DNA from: Notoacmeibacter ruber
GTDB lineage: Bacteria > Pseudomonadota > Alphaproteobacteria > Rhizobiales > Rhizobiaceae
Assembly: GCF_003668555.1 (NCBI RefSeq)
Contig: NZ_RCWN01000001.1
Coordinates: forward strand, 124,001 to 188,000
Direction of reading: 5' to 3'
DNA length: 64,000 nt
Shown here: piece after piece, positions 29,434-38,018 of the stretch
How the letters are laid out: every line of letters begins with the position of its first letter
Numbering within the stretch: position 1 is the first letter of the stretch
Made by a program: the position numbers and the translations under genes
Notes under the pieces: generated by a model
What the model was told of the DNA's origin: nothing
Database searches by the model: none
What the model saw: only the letters and a program-made list of their open reading frames with translations

Positions 29434-30321
29434 TCACTGCGCAGCACCGCACCGGTAATAACCGCGATATCCTGCCTGCAGTCCGGCATCGAGCGTGAGG
29501 CGGAGCGTCGCTTCCTGAGGCGAACTGGCTGTCGCATCAAGAGTATCACCATCGTGTGCGTCGATGCGGATCGATGCGCCCTCGGTGAAGAAAGACAGCC
29601 CGGTTTCTTCATTGTCATTGCGCCCGTCCAGTAGCACCAGATCGCCGCTGATCTTGAGGAGGGCGCGGCTCTCGTTGCCGGAGTCGCCGAACGCCAGGAC
29701 AGGCCTGCTTTCGGTCGTGTAGGAAAAACTGCAAACCGGCTCTTCTTTAAAGACCGTCTCCTTCTCATCCTGGTTCAGGAATTGCAGATCGAGCGTGGCG
29801 ATTTCGGGAGTGGAAAGCGCTTCGTCCAGGCTGACGATCTGTGCTGCCTGCGATGCACCGGGTCCAGTGGCATCGCCGTTGGTCTCGATATCCTCGATCA
29901 GATAGCGCATCTCGGCAATTTCTTTGTCCTGCGCGTAAATGATCCCGTCTGCGAGCTTGCTTACGCGGGGATCGGATATATTGGCTCTGCCTGAGGTCAT
30001 GATCGCGATGGAATGATGAGGGATCATTGCGCGCATATAGGATGTGTCACCGACTGTAATCTGGCTGCGTACCAGCCAGAGCGAGGCGCCGAAGACAATC
30101 ACCGCGCCGACGAAAATGGCGGCATTCAGCGCCTTGCTGGAATACATCGAAAGCATGAACGCCAGCATGATGATGGCCATGGCCGCGCCCATGAGAATAG
30201 CCATGTAGACGCGCGTTTCGGACCAGAAGATATGCGTGACGAGAAATGTGTTCAGATACATGAGACCGAACATCACCACCGTCGAGGTGAGGATCATCGC
30301 CGCAAAGCGCCAGTAGGACAT
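29434..30321 (-). CDS. DUF305-type membrane protein
   Basis: A 295-residue protein with four N-terminal hydrophobic segments at about 7-100 (AAMILTSTVVMFGLMYL, VYMAILMGAAMAIIMLAFML, AAIFVGAVIVFGASLWL) and a DUF305-like region, YMRAMIPHHSIAIMTSGRANISDPRVSKLADGIIYAQDKEIAEMRYLIEDI, with the conserved HH pair. The remaining 130 residues are extracytoplasmic-looking and not recognised. DUF305 proteins accompany copper resistance genes in many bacteria; metal binding by the HH and Met residues is inferred. It lies between copA and the divergent cueR. Confidence 0.75.
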   Translation of the reverse strand: MSYWRFAAMILTSTVVMFGLMYLNTFLVTHIFWSETRVYMAILMGAAMAIIMLAFMLSMYSSKALNAAIFVGAVIVFGASLWLVRSQITVGDTSYMRAMIPHHSIAIMTSGRANISDPRVSKLADGIIYAQDKEIAEMRYLIEDIETNGDATGPGASQAAQIVSLDEALSTPEIATLDLQFLNQDEKETVFKEEPVCSFSYTTESRPVLAFGDSGNESRALLKISGDLVLLDGRNDNEETGLSFFTEGASIRIDAHDGDTLDATASSPQEATLRLTLDAGLQAGYRGYYRCGAAQ

Positions 30322-30400
30322 GATGGAGAACTCCCGAAATTATTTTCTGGAGAGGAAATGACCTTACAGCGCAGGAGGGTTCCCCACTATCTGAAGTCGC

Positions 30401-30431
30401 TTGACCCTCCAGTTGCTGGAAGGTTTATCCT
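30401..30431 (+). promoter_or_regulatory. CueR-type promoter of cueR
   Basis: TTGACC at 30401-30406 and TATCCT at 30426-30431 with a 19-bp spacer carrying the dyad CTCCAGTTGCTGGAAG. The operator is nearly the same as the one before copA, indicating autoregulation of cueR and one copper regulon. Confidence 0.85.
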
Positions 30432-30449
30432 GAATGAAGGAGCTATGTG

Positions 30450-30854
30450 ATGAATATTGGTGATGTTTCGGCAGCCAGCGGACTGCCCGCGAAGACGATC
30501 CGTTATTATGAAGAGATCGGCCTCATCGACGCGGGTCGTGGTGCAAACGGCTATCGCGACTTCAGCGAGAGTGACGGCCATAAGCTCGCCTTTCTGGGAC
30601 GTGCTCGATCCCTCGGTTTTTCCATTGAGGATTGCCGAACCCTTCTGTCACTTTACGAGGACAGGGAACGCGCGAGTGCCGATGTGAAGGCGGTCGCGAC
30701 GGAGCATATCCGCCGGATCACGTCGAAGATCGAGGAACTGGAATCGCTACGGCAGACGCTGAGTGAACTGATCAGCCGGTGCAAAGGCAATGATCGCCCC
30801 GATTGCCCGATCATCGACGACCTGTCGGGAGCACGGAGTGCGTGCCATGAGTAG
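30450..30854 (+). CDS. cueR: Copper-responsive MerR-family activator
   Basis: A 134-residue transcription factor that binds Cu(I) and activates promoters with 19-bp spacers. It has the MerR winged helix (MNIGDVSAASGLPAKTIRYYEEIGLI, GYRDFSE), a dimerisation helix, and the CueR metal loop CKGNDRPDC, two Cys separated by seven residues, followed by PIIDDL. These identify CueR rather than a zinc or mercury member. AAGGAG at 30437-30442 positions the ATG at 30450. Its last eight bases overlap the cytochrome c gene. Matching operators occur before itself and before copA. Confidence 0.93.
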   Translation: MNIGDVSAASGLPAKTIRYYEEIGLIDAGRGANGYRDFSESDGHKLAFLGRARSLGFSIEDCRTLLSLYEDRERASADVKAVATEHIRRITSKIEELESLRQTLSELISRCKGNDRPDCPIIDDLSGARSACHE

Positions 30855-31257
30855 AAAATTCGTGATGGTGCTCGCCGCACTTTTCGTCGTTCTGGTGGGC
30901 GGGTGGTTCGTGTTTTTCGGGCAGGCCCCCTCCGACGGCGGCGAAGAACAGGCGTCACTTGTCATCCCAACCCTCTCCGGGGAGCAGCTTAAGGGCAAGG
31001 CGCTCTTCGACCGCAACTGCGCAAGCTGCCATGGCGAAAGTGGCGTTGGAACGGATCAGGGCCCGCCCTTCATTCATCCGATTTACGAGCCCGGCCATCA
31101 TGGCGATCAGGCCTTTCTCCTGGCCGCGCAAAACGGTGTACGCGCCCACCATTGGCGTTTCGGCAATATGCCTCCCGTTGCCGGCGTCGGTCAGTCCGAA
31201 GTTCGGAAGATCGTCGCTTATGTGCGCGCCGTACAGCGAGCCAATGGTATTCGCTGA
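30847..31257 (+). CDS. Class I c-type cytochrome, membrane-anchored or exported
   Basis: A 136-residue protein with an N-terminal hydrophobic segment (FVMVLAALFVVLVGGWFVFF), then one haem-c site CASCH near residue 59 and a candidate axial Met in GNMPPVAG near 113. It is a periplasmic electron carrier of unknown partner. The start codon lies inside the end of cueR (8-base overlap), so it is translated from the cueR message. A role in copper handling or oxidation is an inference from this linkage. Confidence 0.85.
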   Translation: MSRKFVMVLAALFVVLVGGWFVFFGQAPSDGGEEQASLVIPTLSGEQLKGKALFDRNCASCHGESGVGTDQGPPFIHPIYEPGHHGDQAFLLAAQNGVRAHHWRFGNMPPVAGVGQSEVRKIVAYVRAVQRANGIR

Positions 31258-31437
31258 TCCTTCGGATATTCGACTTTGACCGCTGATCGATCCGCCGGGC
31301 GGTCTTCCGGCCACTAAACAGCGAGAATCGGGGTGGAACGTCCGCCTTCGCGTTGCGCTTTGTGTCAAAACCGCTAAATCGGTGCGCAGAGCCAATGAAT
31401 GAGGCCCGATGGCCGCTATCCAGTCCAGAGATCGATC

Positions 31438-32421
31438 ATGACCCGCTATCCTTCCGCCCCTCCACTGGTGACTATTTTCGGCGGTTCCGGCTTCCTTGGC
31501 CGCCATGTCGTGCAGGCGCTTGCTCGCAGGGGCTTTCGCATGCGCGTCGCCTGTCGCAACCCCAATAGGGCGCAGCATCTGCAGCCGCTTGGAAATGTCG
31601 GGCAGATCCAGACGATCAAGGCGAATATTCGCGACGAAAATGCCATTGCACGCGCCTGCGAAGGCGCCGATCACGTGGTCAACCTTGTCGGTGTATTGGT
31701 CGAGACCGGCAAGCAGACGTTTGAAGCTCTTCAGAATGAAGGAGCCGCCGATCTGGCGCGCGCCGCCGCCAAGGCCGGCGCAGGGATGACCTTCGTTTCA
31801 GCGATTGGAGCCGACGAGGATAGCGCAAGCGAATATGCCCGTGCCAAGGCGAAGGGCGAGCAGGCGGTTCTGGATGCTGTCCCGGATGCGGTCATTCTCC
31901 GGCCTTCCATCATGTTCGGTCCCGAAGACGATTTCTTCAACCGGTTTGGCGATATGGCGCGGTTCACACCGGCCCTGCCGCTGATCGGTGGCGGCGATAC
32001 GCGTTTCCAGCCCGTCTATGTGGCTGATGTCGCCGAAGTTGTGGCGCGCAGCGTCGCCGGCGAATTGCAGGGTGGAGCGATCTATGAGCTCGGCGGACCG
32101 GAGGTGTTCACCTTCAAGGAGCTGATGCAGATCGTGCTGGATCAGACAGATCGCAAGCGCGTCCTCATGCCTCTGCCGAAATCGATCGCCAGCATCATAG
32201 GCGGGGTCGGCGACTTCATTCCTTTCGGTCTTGCGCCGCTCACCTCCGATCAGGTGCGGCAGCTCAATAACGACAATGTGGTGTCGGACGAGGCAAGAAA
32301 GGATGGACGGACGCTCGAGGGCCTCGGCATCCAACCGCACACCGTTCGGGCGATCGTCCCCTCCTATATCTGGCGTTATCGGCCGGAGGGAGAGTTTACC
32401 CGCAGTCGCGGAGAGGGCTGA
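31438..32421 (+). CDS. NDUFA9-like NAD(P)-binding protein
   Basis: A 327-residue atypical short-chain dehydrogenase of the complex I NDUFA9 subunit family. The Rossmann motif TIFGGSGFLGRHVVQAL is near residue 12; NLVGVLVE, ILRPSIMFGPEDDFFNR and FQPVYVADVAEV follow as in the family. Related alphaproteobacterial proteins are called NADH-ubiquinone oxidoreductase 39-kDa-like, though most bacteria lack it in complex I. The ATG at 31438 was chosen for the family N-terminus (MTRYPSAPPLVTIFGG). It faces uppP. Confidence 0.85.
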   Translation: MTRYPSAPPLVTIFGGSGFLGRHVVQALARRGFRMRVACRNPNRAQHLQPLGNVGQIQTIKANIRDENAIARACEGADHVVNLVGVLVETGKQTFEALQNEGAADLARAAAKAGAGMTFVSAIGADEDSASEYARAKAKGEQAVLDAVPDAVILRPSIMFGPEDDFFNRFGDMARFTPALPLIGGGDTRFQPVYVADVAEVVARSVAGELQGGAIYELGGPEVFTFKELMQIVLDQTDRKRVLMPLPKSIASIIGGVGDFIPFGLAPLTSDQVRQLNNDNVVSDEARKDGRTLEGLGIQPHTVRAIVPSYIWRYRPEGEFTRSRGEG

Positions 32422-32427
32422 CGGCGC

Positions 32428-33234
32428 TCAGCCGACCAGCAGCAATCCGGCGAGGCCTGCCGCACCGACGACGATGCGCCACCAGCCGAACAGCCCGTAT
32501 CCGTAGCGGCTGACATAGGCCAGAAGCGCTTTCACCACGAGCGCCGCGACGATGAAGGCCGCGACGAAGCCAACCGCGATGACCGATGTATCGGCGCCCG
32601 ACAGGACGTCGCGATTCTTGAAAAGATCGTAGACCACGGCGCCGGTCATGGTCGGCATGGCGAGGAAGAAGCTGAACTCCGCCGCGCTGCGTTTGTCCGC
32701 ACCCAGCAGCAGCGACCCGACAATGGTCGAACCGGATCGAGAGGTTCCGGGGATCATGGCAAGGCACTGGAAAAATCCGATCGCGATGCAAAGCCACAGC
32801 GGATAATCCATGATGTCGTTGTAGCGTGGCGCTTTCACCAGCCGGTCGACGAAAAGCAACACGATACCGCCGACGATCAGCGCAACGCAGATCACCATTG
32901 GGGTTTCGAACAGAACCGTCTTGATGAAATCATGTGCCAGGACGCCGATGACCGCTGCCGGGAGAAAAGCCAGCAGGATGCCAATGACGAAATGGCGCGA
33001 GCGCGGGCTGCTCGGCAGCGTGACCGCCAGATTCCAGAGCCGCGCGAAATAGAGCATCACGATCGCCAGGATCGCGCCGAGCTGGATGACGATTTCGAAG
33101 ACCTTGCCGGTCGATTCGAAGCCCATGAAATGTCCGGCGAGAAGAATATGGCCGGTCGACGAAACGGGAAGAAACTCGGTCAATCCCTCCAGAATGCCGA
33201 GGATCAACGCGTCGAATAGTGTCTGTTCACCCAC
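32428..33234 (-). CDS. uppP: Undecaprenyl-diphosphatase
   Basis: A 268-residue polytopic membrane enzyme that dephosphorylates undecaprenyl diphosphate to recycle the carrier lipid for peptidoglycan; overexpression gives bacitracin resistance in other species. The two family motifs are present: [20 protein letters not shown] near residue 15 and the phosphate-binding PGTSRSGST near residue 161. About eight hydrophobic segments can be seen. Six bases separate its stop from that of the convergent NDUFA9-like gene. Confidence 0.95.
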   Translation of the reverse strand: MGEQTLFDALILGILEGLTEFLPVSSTGHILLAGHFMGFESTGKVFEIVIQLGAILAIVMLYFARLWNLAVTLPSSPRSRHFVIGILLAFLPAAVIGVLAHDFIKTVLFETPMVICVALIVGGIVLLFVDRLVKAPRYNDIMDYPLWLCIAIGFFQCLAMIPGTSRSGSTIVGSLLLGADKRSAAEFSFFLAMPTMTGAVVYDLFKNRDVLSGADTSVIAVGFVAAFIVAALVVKALLAYVSRYGYGLFGWWRIVVGAAGLAGLLLVG

Positions 33235-33386
33235 GGCTGACCGGGTCCTTTATCCGTTGCTAATTCTTGTGTGCTTGATTGTTAGCCTCTATAGCCCGAA
33301 ACCCTGATGGCCTCCGAATCGCACATGCGACATTTCTTTACCGGTGCGAGGAAACGAATGCCATGCGTAGCTTTGATGCGTGAGCG

Positions 33387-34079
33387 ATGCTGACCCTTTT
33401 TCACTATCCCATGAATGCGGGCAGCCGCTTCATCCGCCTGCTCCTGACGGAATATTCCGTACCGTTTACCCTTATCGAGGAAACGCCCTGGGTGCGCCGG
33501 CGTGAGTTCCTTCAGCTCAATCCGGCCGGATCGGTGCCGGTCCTGCTTGCCGAATCGGACCAGCCGGTGGCGGGCACCATGACGATCTGCGAGTATATCG
33601 ACGAGACGCGGGGCAGCATGTCCCGCGACAAGCGCCTGATGCCGTCCGACGTCTTCGGAAGGGCGGAGGCGCGCCGTCTGACGAGTTGGTATCTCGACAA
33701 GTGCGAAAACGAAGTCACGCGCCACATGGTCCGCGAACGGGTCACACGGCCTCTCATGCCGACGGAGAAGGGTGGCGGATCGCCGGATGCTGGCGCGTTG
33801 CGCGCGGCGCGAAGCAATATTACCCAACATCTGAAATACACCAATTATCTGGCTGGCACCCGTAACTGGCTATCCGGAGACAAGCTGACCATTGCCGACC
33901 TTGCCGCCGGCGCGACCCTTTCGATCCTCGACTATCTCGGCGAGCTGGACTGGTCAGGCCACGAGGCCGCCCGGGAATGGTATGCCAGGGTCAAGAGCCG
34001 GCCGTCCTTCCGTCCCCTCTTGCAGGAGCGGGTGCGCGGCTTGCCGCCCTCCGCCCATTATGCGGATCCCGACTTCTGA
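33387..34079 (+). CDS. Glutathione S-transferase family protein
   Basis: A 230-residue GST-fold protein: thioredoxin-like N-terminus ([39 protein letters not shown] with the cis-Pro) and an all-helical C-terminal domain ([20 protein letters not shown]). No strongly diagnostic catalytic Ser or Cys is seen, so the class is open. Its last 20 bases overlap queG, an arrangement suggesting coupled translation. Confidence 0.85.
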   Translation: MLTLFHYPMNAGSRFIRLLLTEYSVPFTLIEETPWVRRREFLQLNPAGSVPVLLAESDQPVAGTMTICEYIDETRGSMSRDKRLMPSDVFGRAEARRLTSWYLDKCENEVTRHMVRERVTRPLMPTEKGGGSPDAGALRAARSNITQHLKYTNYLAGTRNWLSGDKLTIADLAAGATLSILDYLGELDWSGHEAAREWYARVKSRPSFRPLLQERVRGLPPSAHYADPDF

Positions 34080-35232
34080 CCAGTCCGCTCGCGCCGAGCG
34101 GCTCCGCGCCTTCCTGCACAAAGAGGCGCGGGCGCTCGGCTTCGACGGCGTGGCCATCACTAGGCCCGACGCGATACCGCAGGCCGCAGAGCGTCTGTCG
34201 CATTTCGTTGCAGAAGGGCGGCATGGGACAATGGGCTGGATAGCGGAAACGGCGGAGCGGCGAGGCAGCCCGACAGGGCTCTGGCCGGAGGTCCGCTCCG
34301 TCATCATGCTCGCTGTCAATTACGGTCCGGAAGAGAACCCCCTGCCGCTTCTGCAGCGAAAAGAGAAGGCGAACGTTTCTGTCTATGCGCGCCATCGCGA
34401 TTATCACGATCTCATCAAGGGCCGCCTGAAGACACTGGCATCGAAATTGCTGGCGCGGGTGCGCCAGATGGATGCGGAAGACCGGAACGAAGTGAAGGTC
34501 TTTGTCGATACCGCCCCACTGATGGAAAAGCCGCTGGCGGAAGCCGCCGGCCTGGGCTGGCAGGGCAAGCATACCAATCTTGTCAGTCGCGAGCATGGCT
34601 CATGGCTCTTTCTTGGCTCGATCCTCACCACGCTCGACCTGCCGGCGGACCAAGCCGAAATCGACCATTGCGGCTCGTGCCGGGCCTGCCTCGACATCTG
34701 CCCGACTAATGCGTTTCCCGCCCCATATCAGCTCGATGCGCGGCGCTGCATTTCCTATCTGACCATCGAACATGACGGCCTGATCCCCTTGGAATTTCGC
34801 CCGGCGATGGGAAACAGGGTCTATGGATGCGATGATTGTCTGGCCATCTGCCCGTGGAACAAATTCGCCAGCGAAACGAAGGAAGCCAAGCTGGCTGCAC
34901 GCCACGATCTGAAAGCGCCGCCGCTGGCTGATTTCCTTGAAATGGACGATGCCGCATTTCGCGCTTTCTTTTCCGGCTCGCCCGTCAAACGCATCGGACG
35001 CGACCGTTTCGTGCGGAACGTGCTGGTCGCCGCCGGCAATAGCGGCAAAACCGAACTGGTGCCGCTTGTCGAAGCGCTGCTTGATGATCCGGCGCCCCAG
35101 GTTCGCGGCATGGCGGTCTGGGCGCTCTCACGGCTGGACCATGCAACTCTTGCATGCCATCAGGGTGACGCCTCAACAGATGAGGATGGAGCGGTGCGGC
35201 ATGAGTGGCGGCAGGCACTTTCCAACGGCTAG
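34060..35232 (+). CDS. queG: Epoxyqueuosine reductase
   Basis: A 390-residue cobalamin-dependent enzyme making the last step to queuosine in tRNA position 34. Two [4Fe-4S] clusters are indicated by [16 protein letters not shown] near residue 210 and [13 protein letters not shown] near 258. The motif [27 protein letters not shown] and a C-terminal HEAT-like region ([14 protein letters not shown]) complete the family layout. The ATG at 34060 lies inside the GST gene and gives the normal N-terminus; the frame is open further upstream without conservation. Confidence 0.93.
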   Translation: MRIPTSDQSARAERLRAFLHKEARALGFDGVAITRPDAIPQAAERLSHFVAEGRHGTMGWIAETAERRGSPTGLWPEVRSVIMLAVNYGPEENPLPLLQRKEKANVSVYARHRDYHDLIKGRLKTLASKLLARVRQMDAEDRNEVKVFVDTAPLMEKPLAEAAGLGWQGKHTNLVSREHGSWLFLGSILTTLDLPADQAEIDHCGSCRACLDICPTNAFPAPYQLDARRCISYLTIEHDGLIPLEFRPAMGNRVYGCDDCLAICPWNKFASETKEAKLAARHDLKAPPLADFLEMDDAAFRAFFSGSPVKRIGRDRFVRNVLVAAGNSGKTELVPLVEALLDDPAPQVRGMAVWALSRLDHATLACHQGDASTDEDGAVRHEWRQALSNG

Positions 35233-35249
35233 ACTGGGATCGGAACGGC

Positions 35250-36152
35250 GTGAGACTTTTTCTGTTTGGTGCAGGTTACAGCGCGCGAGGCGTGGCGCAG
35301 GAACTGGCGGCCGAATCTGAATGGATTGGCGGTACGTCACGTTCGGCCGATCAGTTGAAGACACTTCCTGATTTCGGCATTGCTCCCTATCGATTTGCGG
35401 GTCGCGACGACGATGTAGCGACGATGCCCCTTTTCGATGTGACCCATCTTCTGGTTTCCATCGCGCCGGACCAGCAGGGTGACCCCGTTTTGGATGCAGC
35501 TGGCGATACCATCCGAAACAACATGCCCGCCCTGCGATGGATCGGATATTTCTCCACCATCGGCGTTTACGGGGATGCCGATGGGAAGTGGATCGATGAA
35601 AGCGCGCCGCGCCTGAGCGACAAGAGGCGCGGTCGAGAACGGATCGACGCGGAGGATGGCTGGATCGCGCTCGGAAACGCGCTTGATATTCCGGTCGCGG
35701 TGTTGCGTCTGGCCGGCATTTACGGGCCGGGTCGCAACCAGCTTCTCAAGCTGGCCGAGGGAAAGGCGCGCCGTATCATCAAGCCCGGTCAGGTCTTCAA
35801 TCGCATTCATGTCGACGATATTGCCGGTGCGACTGCGCATCTGCTGCGGCAGAAAGCCAATGGGGCCTGGAACATCACCGATGACGAGCCGGCCCCTCCA
35901 CAGGATGTCATCGAATATGCTGCCGGACTGATGGGCGTTCAGCCACCGCCCGCGGTTGACTTCGATACCGCGGACCTTTCTCCTATGGTCCGCAGCTTCT
36001 ATGGCGACAATAAGCGGGTCAGCAATGCGAGACTGAAAGCCTCCGGCTACAGTTTGCGCTTTCCGGATTATCGCAGTGCGCTGGATCATTTGTGGCAGTC
36101 GGACCGTTGGCGCGGCCGGGGTCCGCTGGATGCGCCCCGCGCGATGAGCTGA
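35250..36152 (+). CDS. SDR family NAD(P)-dependent epimerase-like protein
   Basis: A 300-residue extended short-chain dehydrogenase-like protein. The nucleotide-binding segment is RLFLFGAGYSARGVAQEL at the N-terminus; YFSTIGVYGDADGKWIDE and VLRLAGIYGPGRNQLLKL follow as in the YeeZ group, and FNRIHVDDIAGATAHLL ends the core. The usual YxxxK catalytic pair is not obvious. The GTG at 35250 with an upstream GGAAC tract fits best. It is the third gene of a GST-queG-SDR unit. Confidence 0.8.
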   Translation: MRLFLFGAGYSARGVAQELAAESEWIGGTSRSADQLKTLPDFGIAPYRFAGRDDDVATMPLFDVTHLLVSIAPDQQGDPVLDAAGDTIRNNMPALRWIGYFSTIGVYGDADGKWIDESAPRLSDKRRGRERIDAEDGWIALGNALDIPVAVLRLAGIYGPGRNQLLKLAEGKARRIIKPGQVFNRIHVDDIAGATAHLLRQKANGAWNITDDEPAPPQDVIEYAAGLMGVQPPPAVDFDTADLSPMVRSFYGDNKRVSNARLKASGYSLRFPDYRSALDHLWQSDRWRGRGPLDAPRAMS

Positions 36153-36336
36153 GTTCGGTCAGTTCCGCATTCGCCAGGGCACGAAGATCCGACCATGGTG
36201 GCATCGGCAGGTCGGCAAGTTCGTCGAGCGTGAGATGCCGAAGTGATTCATGGGCCAGAATGTCGTGCCCCTCTTCGCCGTTGCCCAGTAAGTTTTTCTT
36301 GAACCACTCGCGCCATTTGCGAAATCCGAAATACAT
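36019..36336 (-). CDS. Small hypothetical protein, overlaps SDR gene end
   Basis: A 105-residue frame starting MYFGFRKWREWFKKNLLGNGEEGHDILAHESLRHLTLDELADLPMPPW. The aromatic/basic N-terminal helix followed by a short acidic helix recalls small DUF1127-like regulators, but this is weak. The ATG at 36336 has AAGGGAGAG at a good distance, which argues it is translated. The 3' part runs 134 bases antisense into the SDR gene and looks less protein-like (Ser/His/Asn-rich). It is divergent from the LysR gene. Confidence 0.45.
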   Translation of the reverse strand: MYFGFRKWREWFKKNLLGNGEEGHDILAHESLRHLTLDELADLPMPPWSDLRALANAELTELSSSRGAHPADPGRANGPTATNDPAHCDNPESANCSRRLSVSHC

Positions 36337-36422
36337 ATCGCTCTCCCTTTCATGAAGGGAAAGGCCACATATTTTTACGATGGCCAATGGAATTTGTCTG
36401 ACCCTTTATATAGAAAATCTAT

Positions 36423-37331
36423 ATGAAGAATCTCAATCGTGTGCACCTGAATGCTCTCCACGCGGCAGAAGTCATTGGTCGAACCGGGACATTGAAAGCG
36501 GCGGCGCAAGAGCTTGGCGTGACGCCCGGGGCGGTCAGCCAGCATCTCATCAAGCTGGAAAAGCAGTTGGGCCATCAGCTATTCGAGCGACAAGCGGCAG
36601 GTTTGCGTCCGACACCGTTTGGCGCAGCACTCCTGCCCGAACTGCATGAAGGGTTCAGTCAGCTCGAACATGCTCTGACCATGGCGCGTGGCCGGGGCGA
36701 CGGCATTTTGACGCTCTCCGTCGCTCCGAACTTTGCCGCCAAATGGCTGGTACCGCGGCTTGCACGGTTCTCCCGGCTCCATCCCGGCGTAAGCGTGCGC
36801 GTCGAAGCGACGTCGACTCTCGTTGACCTCGACGCTTCGGATATCGATCTCGCTATACGGGTGGGTGACGGAGAGTATACGGATGTCAGGACCGAATTTT
36901 TGGCGCCTCAAGAGGTCTTTCCGGTCTGCGCGCCGTCGCTCGCCGAGGCGCTGAAGGTCCCTGCCGATCTGAAGACGGCGTGGATCCTCCGTGACGTCAA
37001 CTCCGTTATTCCATGGCAATTCTGGCTCGATCAATTCGATATGCGCGAGGAAGAGTTGCCGCAGGGCTATGCGTTTACCGATGGTGCGCTTTGCCTAGAA
37101 GCTGCGATTGCGGGCCAGGGCGTGATGCTGGCCTGGCGGTTTCTTGCGGAGGATGCGATAGCGGCCGGCCAGCTCGTGGCCCCCTTCGAGGGGTGTACCG
37201 CTACGGGGCTCTCTTATTGGCTTCTGAGTTCGAAGCGGCGCAGACCGGGCCTGCCCGTAAGGGCGTTCAGCGAGTGGTTGAAGAACGAGATCGCTGGTTC
37301 ATTTGCGCCGCCAAGCGCGTCCGCCGGATAA
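36423..37331 (+). CDS. LysR family regulator, GcvA-like
   Basis: A 302-residue LysR-type transcription factor. The winged helix (LNALHAAEVIGRTGTLKAAAQELGVTPGAVSQHLIKLEKQLGHQLFERQAAGLRPTPFG) is followed by a periplasmic-binding-protein-like effector domain (LTLSVAPNFAAKWLVPRLARFSRLHPGVSVRVEAT) with the DIDLAIRVGDGEY signature typical of the GcvA/AmpR branch. The target is unknown; the divergent small gene at 36019-36336 is a candidate. Confidence 0.9.
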   Translation: MKNLNRVHLNALHAAEVIGRTGTLKAAAQELGVTPGAVSQHLIKLEKQLGHQLFERQAAGLRPTPFGAALLPELHEGFSQLEHALTMARGRGDGILTLSVAPNFAAKWLVPRLARFSRLHPGVSVRVEATSTLVDLDASDIDLAIRVGDGEYTDVRTEFLAPQEVFPVCAPSLAEALKVPADLKTAWILRDVNSVIPWQFWLDQFDMREEELPQGYAFTDGALCLEAAIAGQGVMLAWRFLAEDAIAAGQLVAPFEGCTATGLSYWLLSSKRRRPGLPVRAFSEWLKNEIAGSFAPPSASAG

Positions 37332-37333
37332 AG

Positions 37334-37364
37334 AAAGGGCCGGCTGATGGCCGGCCCTTTCCTT
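37334..37364. terminator. Bidirectional terminator between LysR and DUF892 genes
   Basis: AAAGGGCCGGC and GCCGGCCCTTT form a perfect 11-bp stem with a 5-base loop. The flanking A and T residues suit termination from both convergent genes. Confidence 0.75.
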
Positions 37365-37383
37365 CATTCTTCAACGATGCCGT

Positions 37384-37878
37384 TCAGACGGCGGCTTTGT
37401 TGACGCCGCCCATTGCGATATCGGTCATGTGGCGATCGCCTTCATATGTCTCGTTGAGGCAATCCTGCAGCCGGTCGGCTTCGTCGTTCAGCTCGAGGCG
37501 GCGCGCGAAGGCGACGAGGCAGCCATAGCCGGCAATGGCGTAGTGAGCCATGCGCTGATACTGCGTGATGATCATCGCGTCGCGCGCATCGGCGTCGTCA
37601 ATATCCTGCTCGATACCATGCGAGCGTGCTTCTTTGACGAGACCTTCCATGCCCTTGCAGAATTCGCCCTTCGGGTCGGCATCATGGGCCTTGATGATCG
37701 AACGAAGAACTTCCATGCCATTTTCGATGCCTTTGACACCGGCCGACAGGGCGTCCTGCAGTTCTGAATTGTCAGCCTTGTCTTTCAACTCGGCCGTGAC
37801 CTTCGAGGACTGGTGGCAGGCGCTGAAAATATCCTGCAGCTGGTCAACATAAACGTCTTTAAGATTGGCAATAGCCAT
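37384..37878 (-). CDS. DUF892 ferritin-like protein (YciF family)
   Basis: A 164-residue four-helix-bundle protein of the DUF892/YciE-YciF family, rubrerythrin-like and usually stress induced. Pattern seen: DVYVDQLQDIFSACHQSSKV, AGVKGIENGMEVLRSIIKAH, ARDAMIITQYQRMAHYAIAGYGCLVAFARRL, with His/Glu candidates for a di-metal site. In some members metal ligands are incomplete. The ATG at 37878 is chosen over 37902 for its purine-rich upstream (AGGGAAGG). Confidence 0.85.
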   Translation of the reverse strand: MAIANLKDVYVDQLQDIFSACHQSSKVTAELKDKADNSELQDALSAGVKGIENGMEVLRSIIKAHDADPKGEFCKGMEGLVKEARSHGIEQDIDDADARDAMIITQYQRMAHYAIAGYGCLVAFARRLELNDEADRLQDCLNETYEGDRHMTDIAMGGVNKAAV

Positions 37879-37960
37879 GAAAATAACCTTCCCTTCGTGC
37901 ATTCAAAATTGTCGAATGATCAACACGCGAAGAGGCGGTCTCGTTCCATATCAACGCAGG

Positions 37961-37992
37961 AAAAAGGCCGACGCATCGCTGCGCCGGCCTTC
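37961..37992 (-). terminator. Rho-independent terminator of the peroxiredoxin gene
   Basis: On the minus strand a GC-rich stem around AAGGCCGGCGCA...TGCGTCGGCCTT (one mismatch) runs into TTTTTCC, 27 bases past the stop. Confidence 0.75.
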
Positions 37993-38018
37993 GTGTTTTT
38001 CCTACAAATTGAAAGCCG

